From: an uncultured Planctomycetia bacterium
GTDB lineage: Bacteria; Planctomycetota; Phycisphaerae; Phycisphaerales; SM1A02
Length of the DNA: 64,000 bases
Assembly: GCA_937871505.1 (NCBI GenBank)
Contig: CALMPF010000002.1
Location: 1 to 64,000 of the forward strand
Direction: 5' to 3'
How positions within the stretch are numbered: the stretch's first letter is position 1; each line of letters opens with the position of its first letter. Below, piece after piece: positions 35,920 to 44,288 of the stretch. Made by a program: the position numbers and the translations under genes. The notes beneath the pieces were generated by a model. The model did no database searches. It was not told where the DNA came from and saw nothing but the letters and a program-made list of their open reading frames with translations.

Positions 35920-36312
35920 CCGATCGACCGGGCCGACCGAAGTCGCCCCGCGTGCTCCCTCAGCGCGGTCGAGGCTCGACGCCGCCGAGCGCTGCATGCA
36001 CGGAGCGCCTCCCTGCAAACCCCGGACGCGCGCTCGGAACGCTGCCGATCTCGGGAGCTCCCGCGATCAGCGAGGAGTGCCGCGCGCTGTCGCGCGAACG
36101 GAAATCGCCGACTCCGCTGCACCGCGCGGGCTCATCCTGCGCTCTGGTGGACGAGTCGGCGATCGTCGCCGGCCCCTCGAACAACAGTCAAGCAGGGTGT
36201 GACGAAGGTGATTCGCGGGCGATGGCGAGCGGGAATCCGACGATGAGAGTCGCGTTTCCGCTGGGCCGCAGCGCGATCGACTTTCGCCACACGCTGCGAG
36301 AGGAGCAGGTCA
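35920..36312. other. Gene-free stretch
   Basis: 393 bp without a convincing gene or strong hairpin. The open frames here are shadows. Confidence 0.4.
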
Positions 36313-36741
36313 ATGTCTCAGCATCTCGTACGTCCGATCCTCCGGTGGATCTCCATCTCGGCAGCAGGCACCGCAATCATGACGGCATCGGCGGGCGATG
36401 TCGGCGTGCCCGTCGATCCGATCCGCCCCGTCGAGCCGAAGCTCGTCCGAGTCGACTTCGATGGCGACGGCGAGGCGGAAGTCGTCCGACTCGTGCCAAG
36501 CGAGCTGGTCGGGAACATCTTCGTCTACCCCGTGGATCACGACGGCGACGGCGACATCGACGTCGTCACCCTCATCTACCCTGCGTCTTGGACCATCACC
36601 GGTTCCGCAGTGGTGGACACCGACGGACTCTGGGGTGACGAGCTGAATCTGTCGATCTCGGCTCCGGGCTACCCCCCGGGCTGGGCCCAGCCCATCGAGG
36701 TCGATGGAGATCCCGGCACGGACATCTGGGTGCACTTCTAG
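36313..36741 (+). CDS. Small secreted calcium-binding-like protein
   Basis: A 142-residue exported protein. Signal peptide about residues 1-27 (RWISISAAGTAIMTASAG). The mature part carries two EF-hand/FG-GAP-like acidic loops, DFDGDGEAEVV (about 49-59) and DHDGDGDIDVV (about 75-85), each followed by a beta strand, and a third weaker one near the end (VDGDPGTDIWVHF). Such loops bind calcium. A strong GAGAGGAG site precedes ATG 36313. It lies between two long secreted proteins sharing dockerin-like modules. Too short for a full FG-GAP propeller. Unknown function. Confidence 0.7.
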   Translation: MSQHLVRPILRWISISAAGTAIMTASAGDVGVPVDPIRPVEPKLVRVDFDGDGEAEVVRLVPSELVGNIFVYPVDHDGDGDIDVVTLIYPASWTITGSAVVDTDGLWGDELNLSISAPGYPPGWAQPIEVDGDPGTDIWVHF

Positions 36742-36915
36742 ATCGTGATTCCGGTTCGTCCCTGCACCGAACGTGCCAGGACTGCGCCTCCCTGTCGTTC
36801 ACCCCGAGTCGCGGAGCGTCCGCGGATGACGGGCATTCACGGCCGAGGACGGCGCCGAGCCTGCGCCGAGCGGGCCAGTTCCCTCACTGCTCCTCAGCGA
36901 GCACAGGAGTTCTCG

Positions 36916-38190
36916 ATGACTCTCTCGTCATGCAAGTCCCTCGCTGGCATCGTCAGCGCGATCGTCTGCCTCTGCATCCCCGCCCACGCCGGCATCGCGT
37001 GCCTGCCACCGTGTCCCGCTGATCTGACCGCCGACGGCAAGGTCGACGGCGCCGATCTCGGAATCCTCCTCGCCAACTGGAACGGCTTCGGCGCGGGGGA
37101 TCTCGACCAGAACGGCCTCGTCGACGGCGCGGACCTTGGCACGCTGCTCGGGTCTTGGGGCGACTGCCCCTCAGGCCCCGGGAATGCCTGCACCCCCTCC
37201 GACCATGACTGCTTCACGACGGGCGGCCCGGGGTGCGACTCGTTCACCTGCTGCGAGCTGATCTGCCTTCAGCACTCCGCGTGCTGCACCGAGGCGTGGG
37301 ACGACCTTTGCGTCAGCCTCGCGCTCGAATCGAAGAGCGAGTGCCAGCCCGATGCCATCATCATCGACGCGGTCTGGCCTCTCGTGGTCGCTGCCGGCGA
37401 GACGATCGTCATCACCGGGCGCAACTTCCCGGCGGATCCTCTCGAGACCTGCGTGCTTGGCAAGACCGACTCCGGGGAGCTCATCGGGATGCGCCCGATC
37501 TCATGCTCGCCGACCGAGATCGTCGCGCAGGTCGGCGCGGTGCCGCCCGGAACCTGCCCGGTCCGTGTCATGGTCGCCAGCGCAAGCGTGGTGCACGTCG
37601 AGCCGACCGGCCTTCCCGAGTCCGTCTCACTCATCCCCGGGACTTCCCACGGTGCCTATGCCGGTGTCGGCGGCACCTCGGCGCAGCGGATCCAGGTGCT
37701 TCCGTCGAGCTCCGACGGATGCGTTCAGGTCTTCGGATTCGTCCCGCCGCTCGTGGGGGCGAACTCGCTCTACGCGGTGCTGCCTGCCTCGCTCTTCGAG
37801 AGCGCCGCATCCGAGGGCGGAACCGCGTCCACCCTGACCGTCACTGTCTGCGTCTCCGTCGCGACCGCCGTCTGCGTCGAGTATTGGATCGTCGGAGAGA
37901 ACGGAGAGGTCATTCATGGAGTGGACTGCGTGCACATCGAGGCGGGGTGCTGCTATACGTGGGTCTTCTCTCTGCCCGCTTCCGGCGCACAGGGCGCTCT
38001 CGAACAGCTCGCGGCCGACCTCGCCACAGTCCTCGCGGCAGTGATCGAGGCGTCGACGGGAGTCTCTCTGCCAGCGGCCGAAGTGAGCCTCCTCCCGAGC
38101 GGGGACGCCCTGCTCACGTTCCCCGGAAGCGACTCGAGCTTCTTTGGGCCGGGGGCGTACTTCCCGATCACCCTCTGCCTCCCGGATTGA
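36916..38190 (+). CDS. Secreted protein: N-terminal dockerin-like repeats, Cys-rich motif, IPT-like domain
   Basis: A 424-residue relative of the gene at 34660, same domain order. Signal peptide (SLAGIVSAIVCLCIPAHAG), two dockerin-like repeats ([38 protein letters not shown]) ending WGDC, a Cys-rich motif (CDSFTCCELICLQHSACC..AWDDLC), an IPT/TIG-like strand set (VVAAGETIVITGRNF, MRPISCSPTEIVAQVG) and a beta-rich C-terminal half with PSGDALLTFPG like the LSGDAVLTLIPG of its relative. CACAGGAG precedes ATG 36916. The two probably arose by duplication. Unknown function; extracellular scaffold or adhesin is plausible. Confidence 0.75.
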   Translation: MTLSSCKSLAGIVSAIVCLCIPAHAGIACLPPCPADLTADGKVDGADLGILLANWNGFGAGDLDQNGLVDGADLGTLLGSWGDCPSGPGNACTPSDHDCFTTGGPGCDSFTCCELICLQHSACCTEAWDDLCVSLALESKSECQPDAIIIDAVWPLVVAAGETIVITGRNFPADPLETCVLGKTDSGELIGMRPISCSPTEIVAQVGAVPPGTCPVRVMVASASVVHVEPTGLPESVSLIPGTSHGAYAGVGGTSAQRIQVLPSSSDGCVQVFGFVPPLVGANSLYAVLPASLFESAASEGGTASTLTVTVCVSVATAVCVEYWIVGENGEVIHGVDCVHIEAGCCYTWVFSLPASGAQGALEQLAADLATVLAAVIEASTGVSLPAAEVSLLPSGDALLTFPGSDSSFFGPGAYFPITLCLPD

Positions 38191-38310
38191 CCAGATCGCC
38201 CGCTCGGAGTCCGAACTGCGCTCGGAACAGCAACCGTCAGTCTCGCCACGCGGCAGCGTGCGCCACAGAGGTCGGCCCATCGGGGACGACCTCTGTCGTT
38301 TGGAGGCCGG

Positions 38311-38483
38311 AAAAGGTGTCAGGATCCGATCTGCCGGGTCAGATTGCAGCCGGTCGCTCCGCGCGCAGCGAGTCCGGGACGTGCAGCACGACGTCTGTCC
38401 GCGAGTGAGGAAGTGCCCGTCCCCGACACTGCCCGAGCATGGTGCAGGAGACCCGGACGACAAATGCAACCTGACACCTTTTT
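38311..38483. repeat. Repeat element with AAAAGGTGTCAGGAT / CCTGACACCTTTTT ends (copy 1)
   Basis: A 173-bp element bounded by inverted ends AAAAGGTGTCAGGAT (38311-38325) and AACCTGACACCTTTTT (38468-38483). The interior is nearly identical to the copy at 40714. Such ends are known for short elements mobilised by REP-associated tyrosine (Y1) transposases; no transposase gene is in the window. Confidence 0.8.
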
Positions 38484-38498
38484 GCGGTCCGGCTCCTC

Positions 38499-38912
38499 TC
38501 ATCGATCGCGCCGCGCGCGGTGCGACGAGCCCGACAGATACCACTCGTACAACTCGCTCATCCCGGCCAGGACCACGGGATCGGTCACCCCGTTGAGGAA
38601 CACCCAGGCCGGGAACGACAGCTTCGACGCTCCGTCGAGGGCGAGGTAGCCGTGGAGAAGGATGTAGAAGCGCGGGAGAAGCGGCAGCAGGTGGGCGGGA
38701 GGCGGGGGAATCTGCGAACCGGTGATGACCGGACTCGCGGTCCGGATCGGCGGAGTCGCCGCGGTCAGAGGCCCGACCAAACTCGAAGTCGCGACCAGTG
38801 CGGCGCCGAGCCGGACGACTGTCGCTCGTCCGACCTGACCGCTCCGCGCCCGATCGCCGGCTGAGGAGCGACGCCCCGCTGCCCGCTCGGTCTCTTGTTG
38901 CGCGCCGTTCAT
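38499..38912 (-). CDS. Small membrane or secreted protein of unknown function
   Basis: A 137-residue protein translated by ATGA overlap from the upstream regulator gene (stop 38909-38911). An Arg-rich cytoplasmic start (about 1-30) is followed by a hydrophobic signal or membrane segment (VVRLGAALVATSSLVGPLTA), a Pro-rich linker (QIPPPPAHLLPLLPRFYIL) and a small hydrophobic C-terminal domain (ALDGASKLSFPAWVFLNGVT, MSELYEWYL). No known family recognised. Coupling to the HTH/helical-repeat protein suggests a two-component pair such as a sensor and its membrane partner. The repeat copy 1 element lies 16 bp past its end. Confidence 0.55.
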   Translation of the reverse strand: MNGAQQETERAAGRRSSAGDRARSGQVGRATVVRLGAALVATSSLVGPLTAATPPIRTASPVITGSQIPPPPAHLLPLLPRFYILLHGYLALDGASKLSFPAWVFLNGVTDPVVLAGMSELYEWYLSGSSHRARRDR

Positions 38913-40255
38913 CTGCTTCGCGCACCTTTCTCCGCAAGCACCGCGGCGAGGATTCGCCACCCTTCTGCGCGGAACTCCGGGAACCGCCCCATCGTGCCCA
39001 TCACCGTCCGGACATCCTCCTCGTCAAGACTCCACGGCTGCGCGACTCCGTGCCGAGCCTGCATGTGCACGCGCTGAAGGTGCTCGATGGAGAACAACTG
39101 CTCGCGCAGCGCCCAGTGACCGAGTCGTGCCGCCACCTGATCGAGCTTGTTCGTCAGTATGGCCAACGCTCGCTCCGCATCGTCGATCTGTCGCCCACTC
39201 CTCAGGATCGCCTGGCACGCGAACACACACTCCCATCCCACACTCTCGGCGGACGAACTGTCCATCGCGTCGAGTTCGACAGCGCGATCCAGACTGGCGA
39301 TCACCCCCGCGACGAGTTCGCCCGGATGTGCCTTCCCCAGGATCACATCGAGGTCTGACATCGCCGCACGGGCCGTTCTTGCGAGTGCAGCGTAGCGACG
39401 ATCGGAATTGAGCAGCGCGACGTGGTCGAATCCCCTCGCCGCATCCGAGAGCGACCGGATGGCCTCCAGGGCGACCCCCTGGACATCCAGCGACGAGGGC
39501 GCCTGGAGCCGCAGCGCGTTTCCCCGAGTGAAGCGGCTCATTGATCGAGTGCAGTGCTCCGGGTCCGCGTCATCGAGACACGCCATCTCGGCGCACAGCG
39601 ACGTCGAGACGCCCTCGGCCTCGTGGATCAAGCCCACGACCATCAAGCCGTAGGCCATGGCGGCGCGAAGTCGAAAGTTGGCCACAGACCCCCTCTGTGT
39701 GCGTCGCAACCCCAGCCGGCACGCCTCGATGCCCTGGAGGTAGCGGCCATCGCTTTCCATCGCGATGAACCGGTACTGCATCAGATGGGCGAACATCTCT
39801 CCATCGAGATCGTCGTTCCGAGACGGCTCGCTGAAGTCGACCAGCTCCGTCCAGCGTTCGGACTCCGCAAGTTCCCACGCACGGTGGACGCGCTCCTTCG
39901 CCGGCAGCTTTGGCGCAGCGTCCGCAGTCCCTTGCGCGCCGCCTCGCAGCGCCGCGGCGCTGAGGGTGCCCTGGATGCTCGCGACGACCATCTCGACCGG
40001 CCAGTCGAGAAGCTCCGCGAGCGACACGACCAGGTCCAGCTTCGGATTGCCCGAGTCGGGAACGATCGCATGGACGTTGCGCCCCAGGGCGGCGGCGACC
40101 TCGCGCTGCGAGACGCCGCGGTACGACTGAACGAGCGTGATCATCCGCTCGATCCGTTCCCGGCTGGTGCCACCGCCCGACGGGCTCCCTTGGGGCTCGT
40201 CTCCCTCGGACTTCGCCGGTCGCATGCGGTCTCCCTGCCGACGCGCCTCGTCCAT
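38909..40255 (-). CDS. HTH regulator with helical-repeat C-terminal region
   Basis: A 448-residue protein. After 30 polar residues, an XRE-like helix-turn-helix spans about 38-90 (ITLVQSYRGVSQREVAAALG, LDLVVSLAELLDWPVEMV). The rest (about 120-448) is helical with TPR-like pairs, e.g. ARRAWELAESERW-type repeats (VHRAWELAESERWTELVDF), GIEACRLGLRRTQRG, and ALAILTNKLDQVAARLGH. The layout resembles Rgg/PlcR-like or planctomycete XRE-TPR regulators that sense small ligands. A strong GGGAGG site precedes ATG 40255. The 10-bp array at 40301-40350 lies in its promoter region. It is coupled to the small membrane protein gene. Confidence 0.7.
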   Translation of the reverse strand: MDEARRQGDRMRPAKSEGDEPQGSPSGGGTSRERIERMITLVQSYRGVSQREVAAALGRNVHAIVPDSGNPKLDLVVSLAELLDWPVEMVVASIQGTLSAAALRGGAQGTADAAPKLPAKERVHRAWELAESERWTELVDFSEPSRNDDLDGEMFAHLMQYRFIAMESDGRYLQGIEACRLGLRRTQRGSVANFRLRAAMAYGLMVVGLIHEAEGVSTSLCAEMACLDDADPEHCTRSMSRFTRGNALRLQAPSSLDVQGVALEAIRSLSDAARGFDHVALLNSDRRYAALARTARAAMSDLDVILGKAHPGELVAGVIASLDRAVELDAMDSSSAESVGWECVFACQAILRSGRQIDDAERALAILTNKLDQVAARLGHWALREQLFSIEHLQRVHMQARHGVAQPWSLDEEDVRTVMGTMGRFPEFRAEGWRILAAVLAEKGARSR

Positions 40256-40300
40256 CTGAAGATCCTCCCTTTCGCGCTCGCTGTTCGTCTGTCCCTTCGC

Positions 40301-40350
40301 CCAGTCGAGCCCAGTCGAGCCCAGTCGAGCCCAGTCGAGCCCAGTCGAGA
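40301..40350. repeat. Five tandem 10-bp repeats upstream of the HTH gene
   Basis: CCAGTCGAGC occurs four times exactly and a fifth with one change, with no spacing, 46-95 bp upstream of ATG 40255. A 10-bp period places each unit on the same face of DNA. A binding array for the regulator is possible. Confidence 0.75.
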
Positions 40351-40713
40351 ATGGTCACCGACCAGGTTCGCCGTCGCTTCCTCCGCGCCCCACCTCGCTG
40401 ATCCCGCCTCGCGGGCCCTGCGTCGTGCACGGCCTCGTGGACGGCTTCCATACGCGAGGCGCAGGAAGGGATGCCTCCAACGACGTTGTCACCTTACTTC
40501 GGCCTCCCGAGCGGGTCAACGGTTCTTCGACCGTCGCGATCGCGCCTGCGGATCCCCACGAGCGTCGCTTCCGGCTTCGGGCTTCCGGCTTCCGGCTTCC
40601 GGCTTCCGGCTCCCGGGGGGGGGGCGGGCGGGTTGGTCGCCCCCTCCGCATTGGAACGACCGGCAGCCACGGCGGTCGGGCGCGGCGCGAGCGCGGCGTC
40701 CGGGGGTGTCCTG
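40351..40713. other. Gene-free stretch with simple repeats
   Basis: No credible gene. Holds the 7-bp repeat at 40567-40615, a run of ten G at 40615-40624, and then repeat copy 2. Confidence 0.4.
40567..40615. repeat. 7-bp tandem repeat (GCTTCCG)n
   Basis: Seven units of GCTTCCG with few changes, followed by ten G residues. Confidence 0.8.
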
Positions 40714-40885
40714 AAAAGGTGTCAGGATTCGATCTGCCGGCTCAGATTGCAGCCGGTCGCTCCGAGCGCAGCGAGTCCGGGACGTGCAGCACGACGTCAG
40801 CCAGCGAAAGAGGAAGTGCCCGTCCCCGACACTGCCCGAGCATGGTGCAGGAGACCCGGACCACAAAAGCAACCTGACTCCCTGG
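40714..40885. repeat. Repeat element with AAAAGGTGTCAGGAT end (copy 2)
   Basis: Near-identical to copy 1 over its whole length from AAAAGGTGTCAGGATTCG; the right end has decayed (AACCTGACTCCC in place of AACCTGACACC). It abuts a broken reading frame. Confidence 0.8.
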
Positions 40886-41236
40886 TGCGGTCACGTCTGT
40901 CAGGCGGTCGTGCTCGGCGAGCTCGGGCGTGGCGAGGAAGCCGTCGAGGCAGCTCGTCATGGACTCAACGTCATGGAGCGCGTTGTCGCGACGCCACCGG
41001 ATCAGATGATCGCGGCACGCTGCTTCGCTGTAACGGCGCTCTGCCTCGCCTGGCACGATCGGGAAGGCGCCGGTCGCATCGAACCGGCGGTCGTCTCGCT
41101 GCTCCGCGCCGGACACCGCCACCCACTCGATCTCTTCGTTGCCACCCTCGTCGAGGCTCGCCGCCGCGTCGACGGCGAAGCCGCCGCCGCCCGCGCCGCC
41201 GCACTCGTCGAGACCACCCAGTGCCGCCCCTGCTGA
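40886..41236 (+). pseudogene. 3' remnant of a helical-repeat protein gene
   Basis: An open frame of about 115 codons begins inside the right end of repeat copy 2 and ends at 41236. It has good protein-like content: AVVLGELGRGEEAVEAARHG, DQMIAARCFAVTALCLAWHD and RPLDLFVATLVEARRRV-like helices, typical of TPR or Hanks-kinase C-terminal regions, but no start codon with a ribosome site and no N-terminal domain. It is probably the C-terminal remnant of a gene cut when the repeat element arrived. Not likely to be functional. Confidence 0.5.
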
Positions 41237-41482
41237 GTGCGGATCGGGCCGCAGGATGTGCCGAAGCGGAGCGAGCGCGGGGGGGAGTGGGGAAGACTCC
41301 GCGCGGTGGCATCGGCATCCCTGCTGGTGATGGCCGGGGGGTTCTTGCCCACTGCTCCTCCTTCGTCACTCCCGCTCCATAGGCGATATGCCCGCGGAAC
41401 CACCGCCATGGATGGCGATGCCACCGTGATAGACCGCCACCCCTGCGCGCTCTGATCCCGACCCGTCGGTGGCTTCACGCGC

Positions 41483-43453
41483 CTACGGACAGCACGACGG
41501 GGTCCACCCGCCGAGTACGGCGCCGAGGTCCGCGGCGTTGACGCAGCCGTCTCCGTTCACATCTCCGGGAACGCGCCCGGTCGGAATCTGCCATGTGCCG
41601 TTGGAGAGAAGCTGCGCTCCAGAGAGGGTGATCTGTGCCTGTCGACGGGCGACCGAGCCATCGATGCCGGGAATTCCCGCGAGCGAAACCAGCTTGGTGT
41701 CCCAGAGGGACTGGTCCCACGCGATCGGCCAGCCGCCGACGAAGTTCGGCGTCGAGGCACCCGTGCCGGACTCGAAGCTCCGACTTCGCCACATCCATCG
41801 CTCGCCTGAGATCGAGCGCGCGTAGATCCCGAATGCGACGCCATCGATCACCCCGTCCGGGGTGACTCCCGACACGGTGACGGTTCCCGTTGGTTCAAAT
41901 CCTCCCATCTGGTACTCGATGGCGATGAGGTCATCCTTGTTGATCGGCCCGATGGAGATCTCGCAGCACTCTCCCGTCATCGAGTTCTGAAGCTCGATGT
42001 CGAGCACCGCCGTGCCGATGCCGTCGTACATGGCGACGACCTGCATGCGATCGGCGGGCAGCGCCCCGAAGCGGTCGGGTGTGAAGCTCGAAAGCAGGGT
42101 CGCGCACGGTGTCCCGGTCTGGCAGGTGACGGTGATCGTGCCGGTCCCGCTCTCTGGTCCGGGCCCGGAATCGAATCCGGCGACGCGGATGAGGTAGTGG
42201 TGTCCAGGCATCGCCTCGAGATGCTCGAACGTCTCACCACCCGCCATGTTGATGTCGACGCAGCCAATCAGCAGGTGAGGCAGAAGATCTGGACCGAACG
42301 CCGGAGAGACGCCGAGGTCGTAGAGCGACAGGACGGAGTCGAATCCCGGAGTGTCGATCTCGACATGGAGCGTGCCGCCTGACTGGTCCATCTGGACGAG
42401 GTACCAGATGTCGCTTCCAGCTGAGCAGACAGGATCCGGGTAGTAGTCGGGACTCGCGAGCTGCGTGTTGAAGGCCACCGGAGGCCCTCCGCACATCAGC
42501 ACGGTCGGAGTGGTCACGCAGTCGTTCTCGGGAGCGCCAGGCCCCAGAAAGCACTGATACAGCGCGACGCCGCAGAAGGCCTCGGCCGCATGGGCGCACG
42601 GGACGTCCCACGCCCCCCCGCAGCACCCTGGAAACTCCTCACAGAATCCCGCACAGATCGGCGTCGATGTCGCGTGACCACTGCCCGGTAGCACGATCGC
42701 GGCCGAGGCATTGCTGCCGATCGAGTCGGTGATCGAGAAGAAGGCGTCCTTCACGATCCTGAATCCGGTGGTCGGGCCTGCGGTGGTGACTGCAGCCCCG
42801 ACAGGATTCAGCGAGAACGGCCCCGGCACCGTCAGTCCTGCGGTCTGAAGCAGAGGTGCGAAGGGTCCGCCCGGCAGGAATCCATAGATTGATCGAGAGT
42901 CCGTCGTGGCGAGAAACCCCGCCGGGAGGACGGCGACTCCGTCGAGTTGGAACACCGGAGCCTGCGCCTGAGGGAACACGGCACTCGGGTCGTAGTCGAA
43001 GTCGGCGGTGACGGTGACCGATATGAATTCGGTGCCGAAAGTGGCGCCCGGCACCGACGTCTGGAAGATGAAATCGGTCAACGTGACGTCAAAGGCCGTT
43101 CCGTCGATGTTCCGAGCGACCACCCGGAACGTGAGGAAGTGAACGGGTGTGACCTCGGCCAGATAGTCGAAGATCTCGATATCGCCGATGGTGATCTGAC
43201 TGGCTGGACCGCCCGGATTCAGAACCCAGCCCGGGTTGATCACGCTGCCGTTCACCCTGACCGAGAAGTTCTGCGCTGATACGACGCCGCCGCCAAACCC
43301 TGTAACCGCGCCACTCGCGAGAAGGAGCGACACGGCGATCGATCTCGTCCACCGCGATGTCGATTGCGCATGACGAGTCGGCGGATGAGCGTTGGGGCGG
43401 CCAACGTGAGGAGCAAGCGTCAGGAGCGTCGGACTCAGGGTCTCTTCGGACAT
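41483..43453 (-). CDS. Large secreted protein with Cys-rich motif, PPC-like domain and one dockerin-like repeat
   Basis: A 656-residue exported protein. Signal segment about 35-61 (TRSIAVSLLLASGAVTGFGG..SAQ). The first domain (about 65-240) is beta-rich with PAGFLATTDSRSIYGFLPGG. A Cys-rich motif follows (CAGFCEEFPGCCGGAWDVPC), then a PPC-like pre-peptidase domain (NDCVTTPTVLMCGG..DIWYLVQMDQSGGTLHVEID). A third region has RWMWRSRSFESGTGASTPNF. The C-terminus has one dockerin-like repeat (DVNGDGCVNAADLGAVLGG) and ends WTPSCCP. A second repeat is missing. A GAGAGG site precedes ATG 43453. Extracellular; role unknown. Confidence 0.75.
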   Translation of the reverse strand: MSEETLSPTLLTLAPHVGRPNAHPPTRHAQSTSRWTRSIAVSLLLASGAVTGFGGGVVSAQNFSVRVNGSVINPGWVLNPGGPASQITIGDIEIFDYLAEVTPVHFLTFRVVARNIDGTAFDVTLTDFIFQTSVPGATFGTEFISVTVTADFDYDPSAVFPQAQAPVFQLDGVAVLPAGFLATTDSRSIYGFLPGGPFAPLLQTAGLTVPGPFSLNPVGAAVTTAGPTTGFRIVKDAFFSITDSIGSNASAAIVLPGSGHATSTPICAGFCEEFPGCCGGAWDVPCAHAAEAFCGVALYQCFLGPGAPENDCVTTPTVLMCGGPPVAFNTQLASPDYYPDPVCSAGSDIWYLVQMDQSGGTLHVEIDTPGFDSVLSLYDLGVSPAFGPDLLPHLLIGCVDINMAGGETFEHLEAMPGHHYLIRVAGFDSGPGPESGTGTITVTCQTGTPCATLLSSFTPDRFGALPADRMQVVAMYDGIGTAVLDIELQNSMTGECCEISIGPINKDDLIAIEYQMGGFEPTGTVTVSGVTPDGVIDGVAFGIYARSISGERWMWRSRSFESGTGASTPNFVGGWPIAWDQSLWDTKLVSLAGIPGIDGSVARRQAQITLSGAQLLSNGTWQIPTGRVPGDVNGDGCVNAADLGAVLGGWTPSCCP

Positions 43454-44004
43454 GGGTGGCCTCTCGATGATGAAGAAGCGGGTGTTTCCCGATCGGGACG
43501 TCGGCTGGGCGGGCTCGCGACGCGGCTTGCCAGCCGGGCCCGCGGCCGGTCGCCCGTCGCCGGGTCGGAGCCCCTGGTGTGCTCCGCACGCAACGGGATC
43601 CGCACCAGCGGGAGGAATCTGGCAGGCCCGCGCACGAGTTTCTCTCGCTTTTCTTGAGATCCCGATCCAGATTCGGAGTCTGTCTTGTCTGCAGTTCCCC
43701 TGAATGGCCCCATGAGAGGATGACGACGTCCCGCGCGGCCCGTCCGGCGCGCCGTAGGCTGTCCGACGTTCCCTTTGTGGGCTTCGCCGCCAAGCCCCCA
43801 AGCCCCCCGGCTCACCCCTTGAAGGGGCATGGGTCGCGGGCTCGTGGCGCGGTGGAGGACTGCGGCGGCACGAAGCGAGAGGGAAGAAGCTGAAGGAGGT
43901 CAGGCGGCTGCCTGTGGCGTCGCGGGCGATGGTGGCCGCGAGGGTCTCACATCGCGGACGCCGAGACTCCACTTGACCTGTGAGTCAGGACAGGACGACA
44001 AGAG

Positions 44005-44020
44005 CATCCTGACACCTTTT
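44005..44020. repeat. Right end of the AAAAGGTGTCAGG-type repeat (copy 3, partial)
   Basis: CATCCTGACACCTTTT with preceding GGACGACAAGAG resembles the right ends of copies 1 and 2 (GGACGACAAATG..). The left part is missing. Confidence 0.6.
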
Positions 44021-44165
44021 CATGCCCGGAACGGGCTTCGGCTTCGCCCGACGACCGCGACCGGGCAGGCGCCCCGGAGCGGCGGCGTAACGAGGGGAGT
44101 TCGGGCGGGACCGGGGCGTCCAGCCTATCGGACGGCCCCGGAGTACCACAGCCGCGGTTCCAGTT

Positions 44166-44171
44166 ATACTT
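44166..44171 (+). promoter_or_regulatory. -10 box TATACT upstream of fic
   Basis: TATACT within an AT-richer island, 76 bp before the fic ribosome site (GGAGGAGG at 44233-44240). It is flanked by two copies of AGTACCACAG, which may be operator half-sites. Confidence 0.4.
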
Positions 44172-44288
44172 TCTGCCGGATAAGTACCACAGGATGGCGC
44201 GCGGTCGTCACTTGCCACCCGTCGGTTCGAGCGGAGGAGGTGTTCTCTGGATCCCGCGAAGTTCACCGCTGGCAGCGCCGGACGGATC

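Larger units (their letters stand above)
43454..44246. other. Gene-free stretch before fic
   Basis: No convincing gene. It holds a partial copy of the AAAAGGTGTCAGG-type repeat (right end, 44005-44020) and the fic promoter region. AGTACCACAG occurs twice (44143, 44185), flanking the TTATACTTT.. segment. Confidence 0.45.

Noticed and set aside
38520-38864. Plus-strand frame opposite the small membrane protein gene
   Set aside because: The minus-strand reading has an ATGA coupling with an upstream gene and a clear hydrophobic segment; the plus frame does not.
40301-40350. CRISPR array
   Set aside because: The units are 10 bp, directly adjacent, with no spacers and no cas genes.
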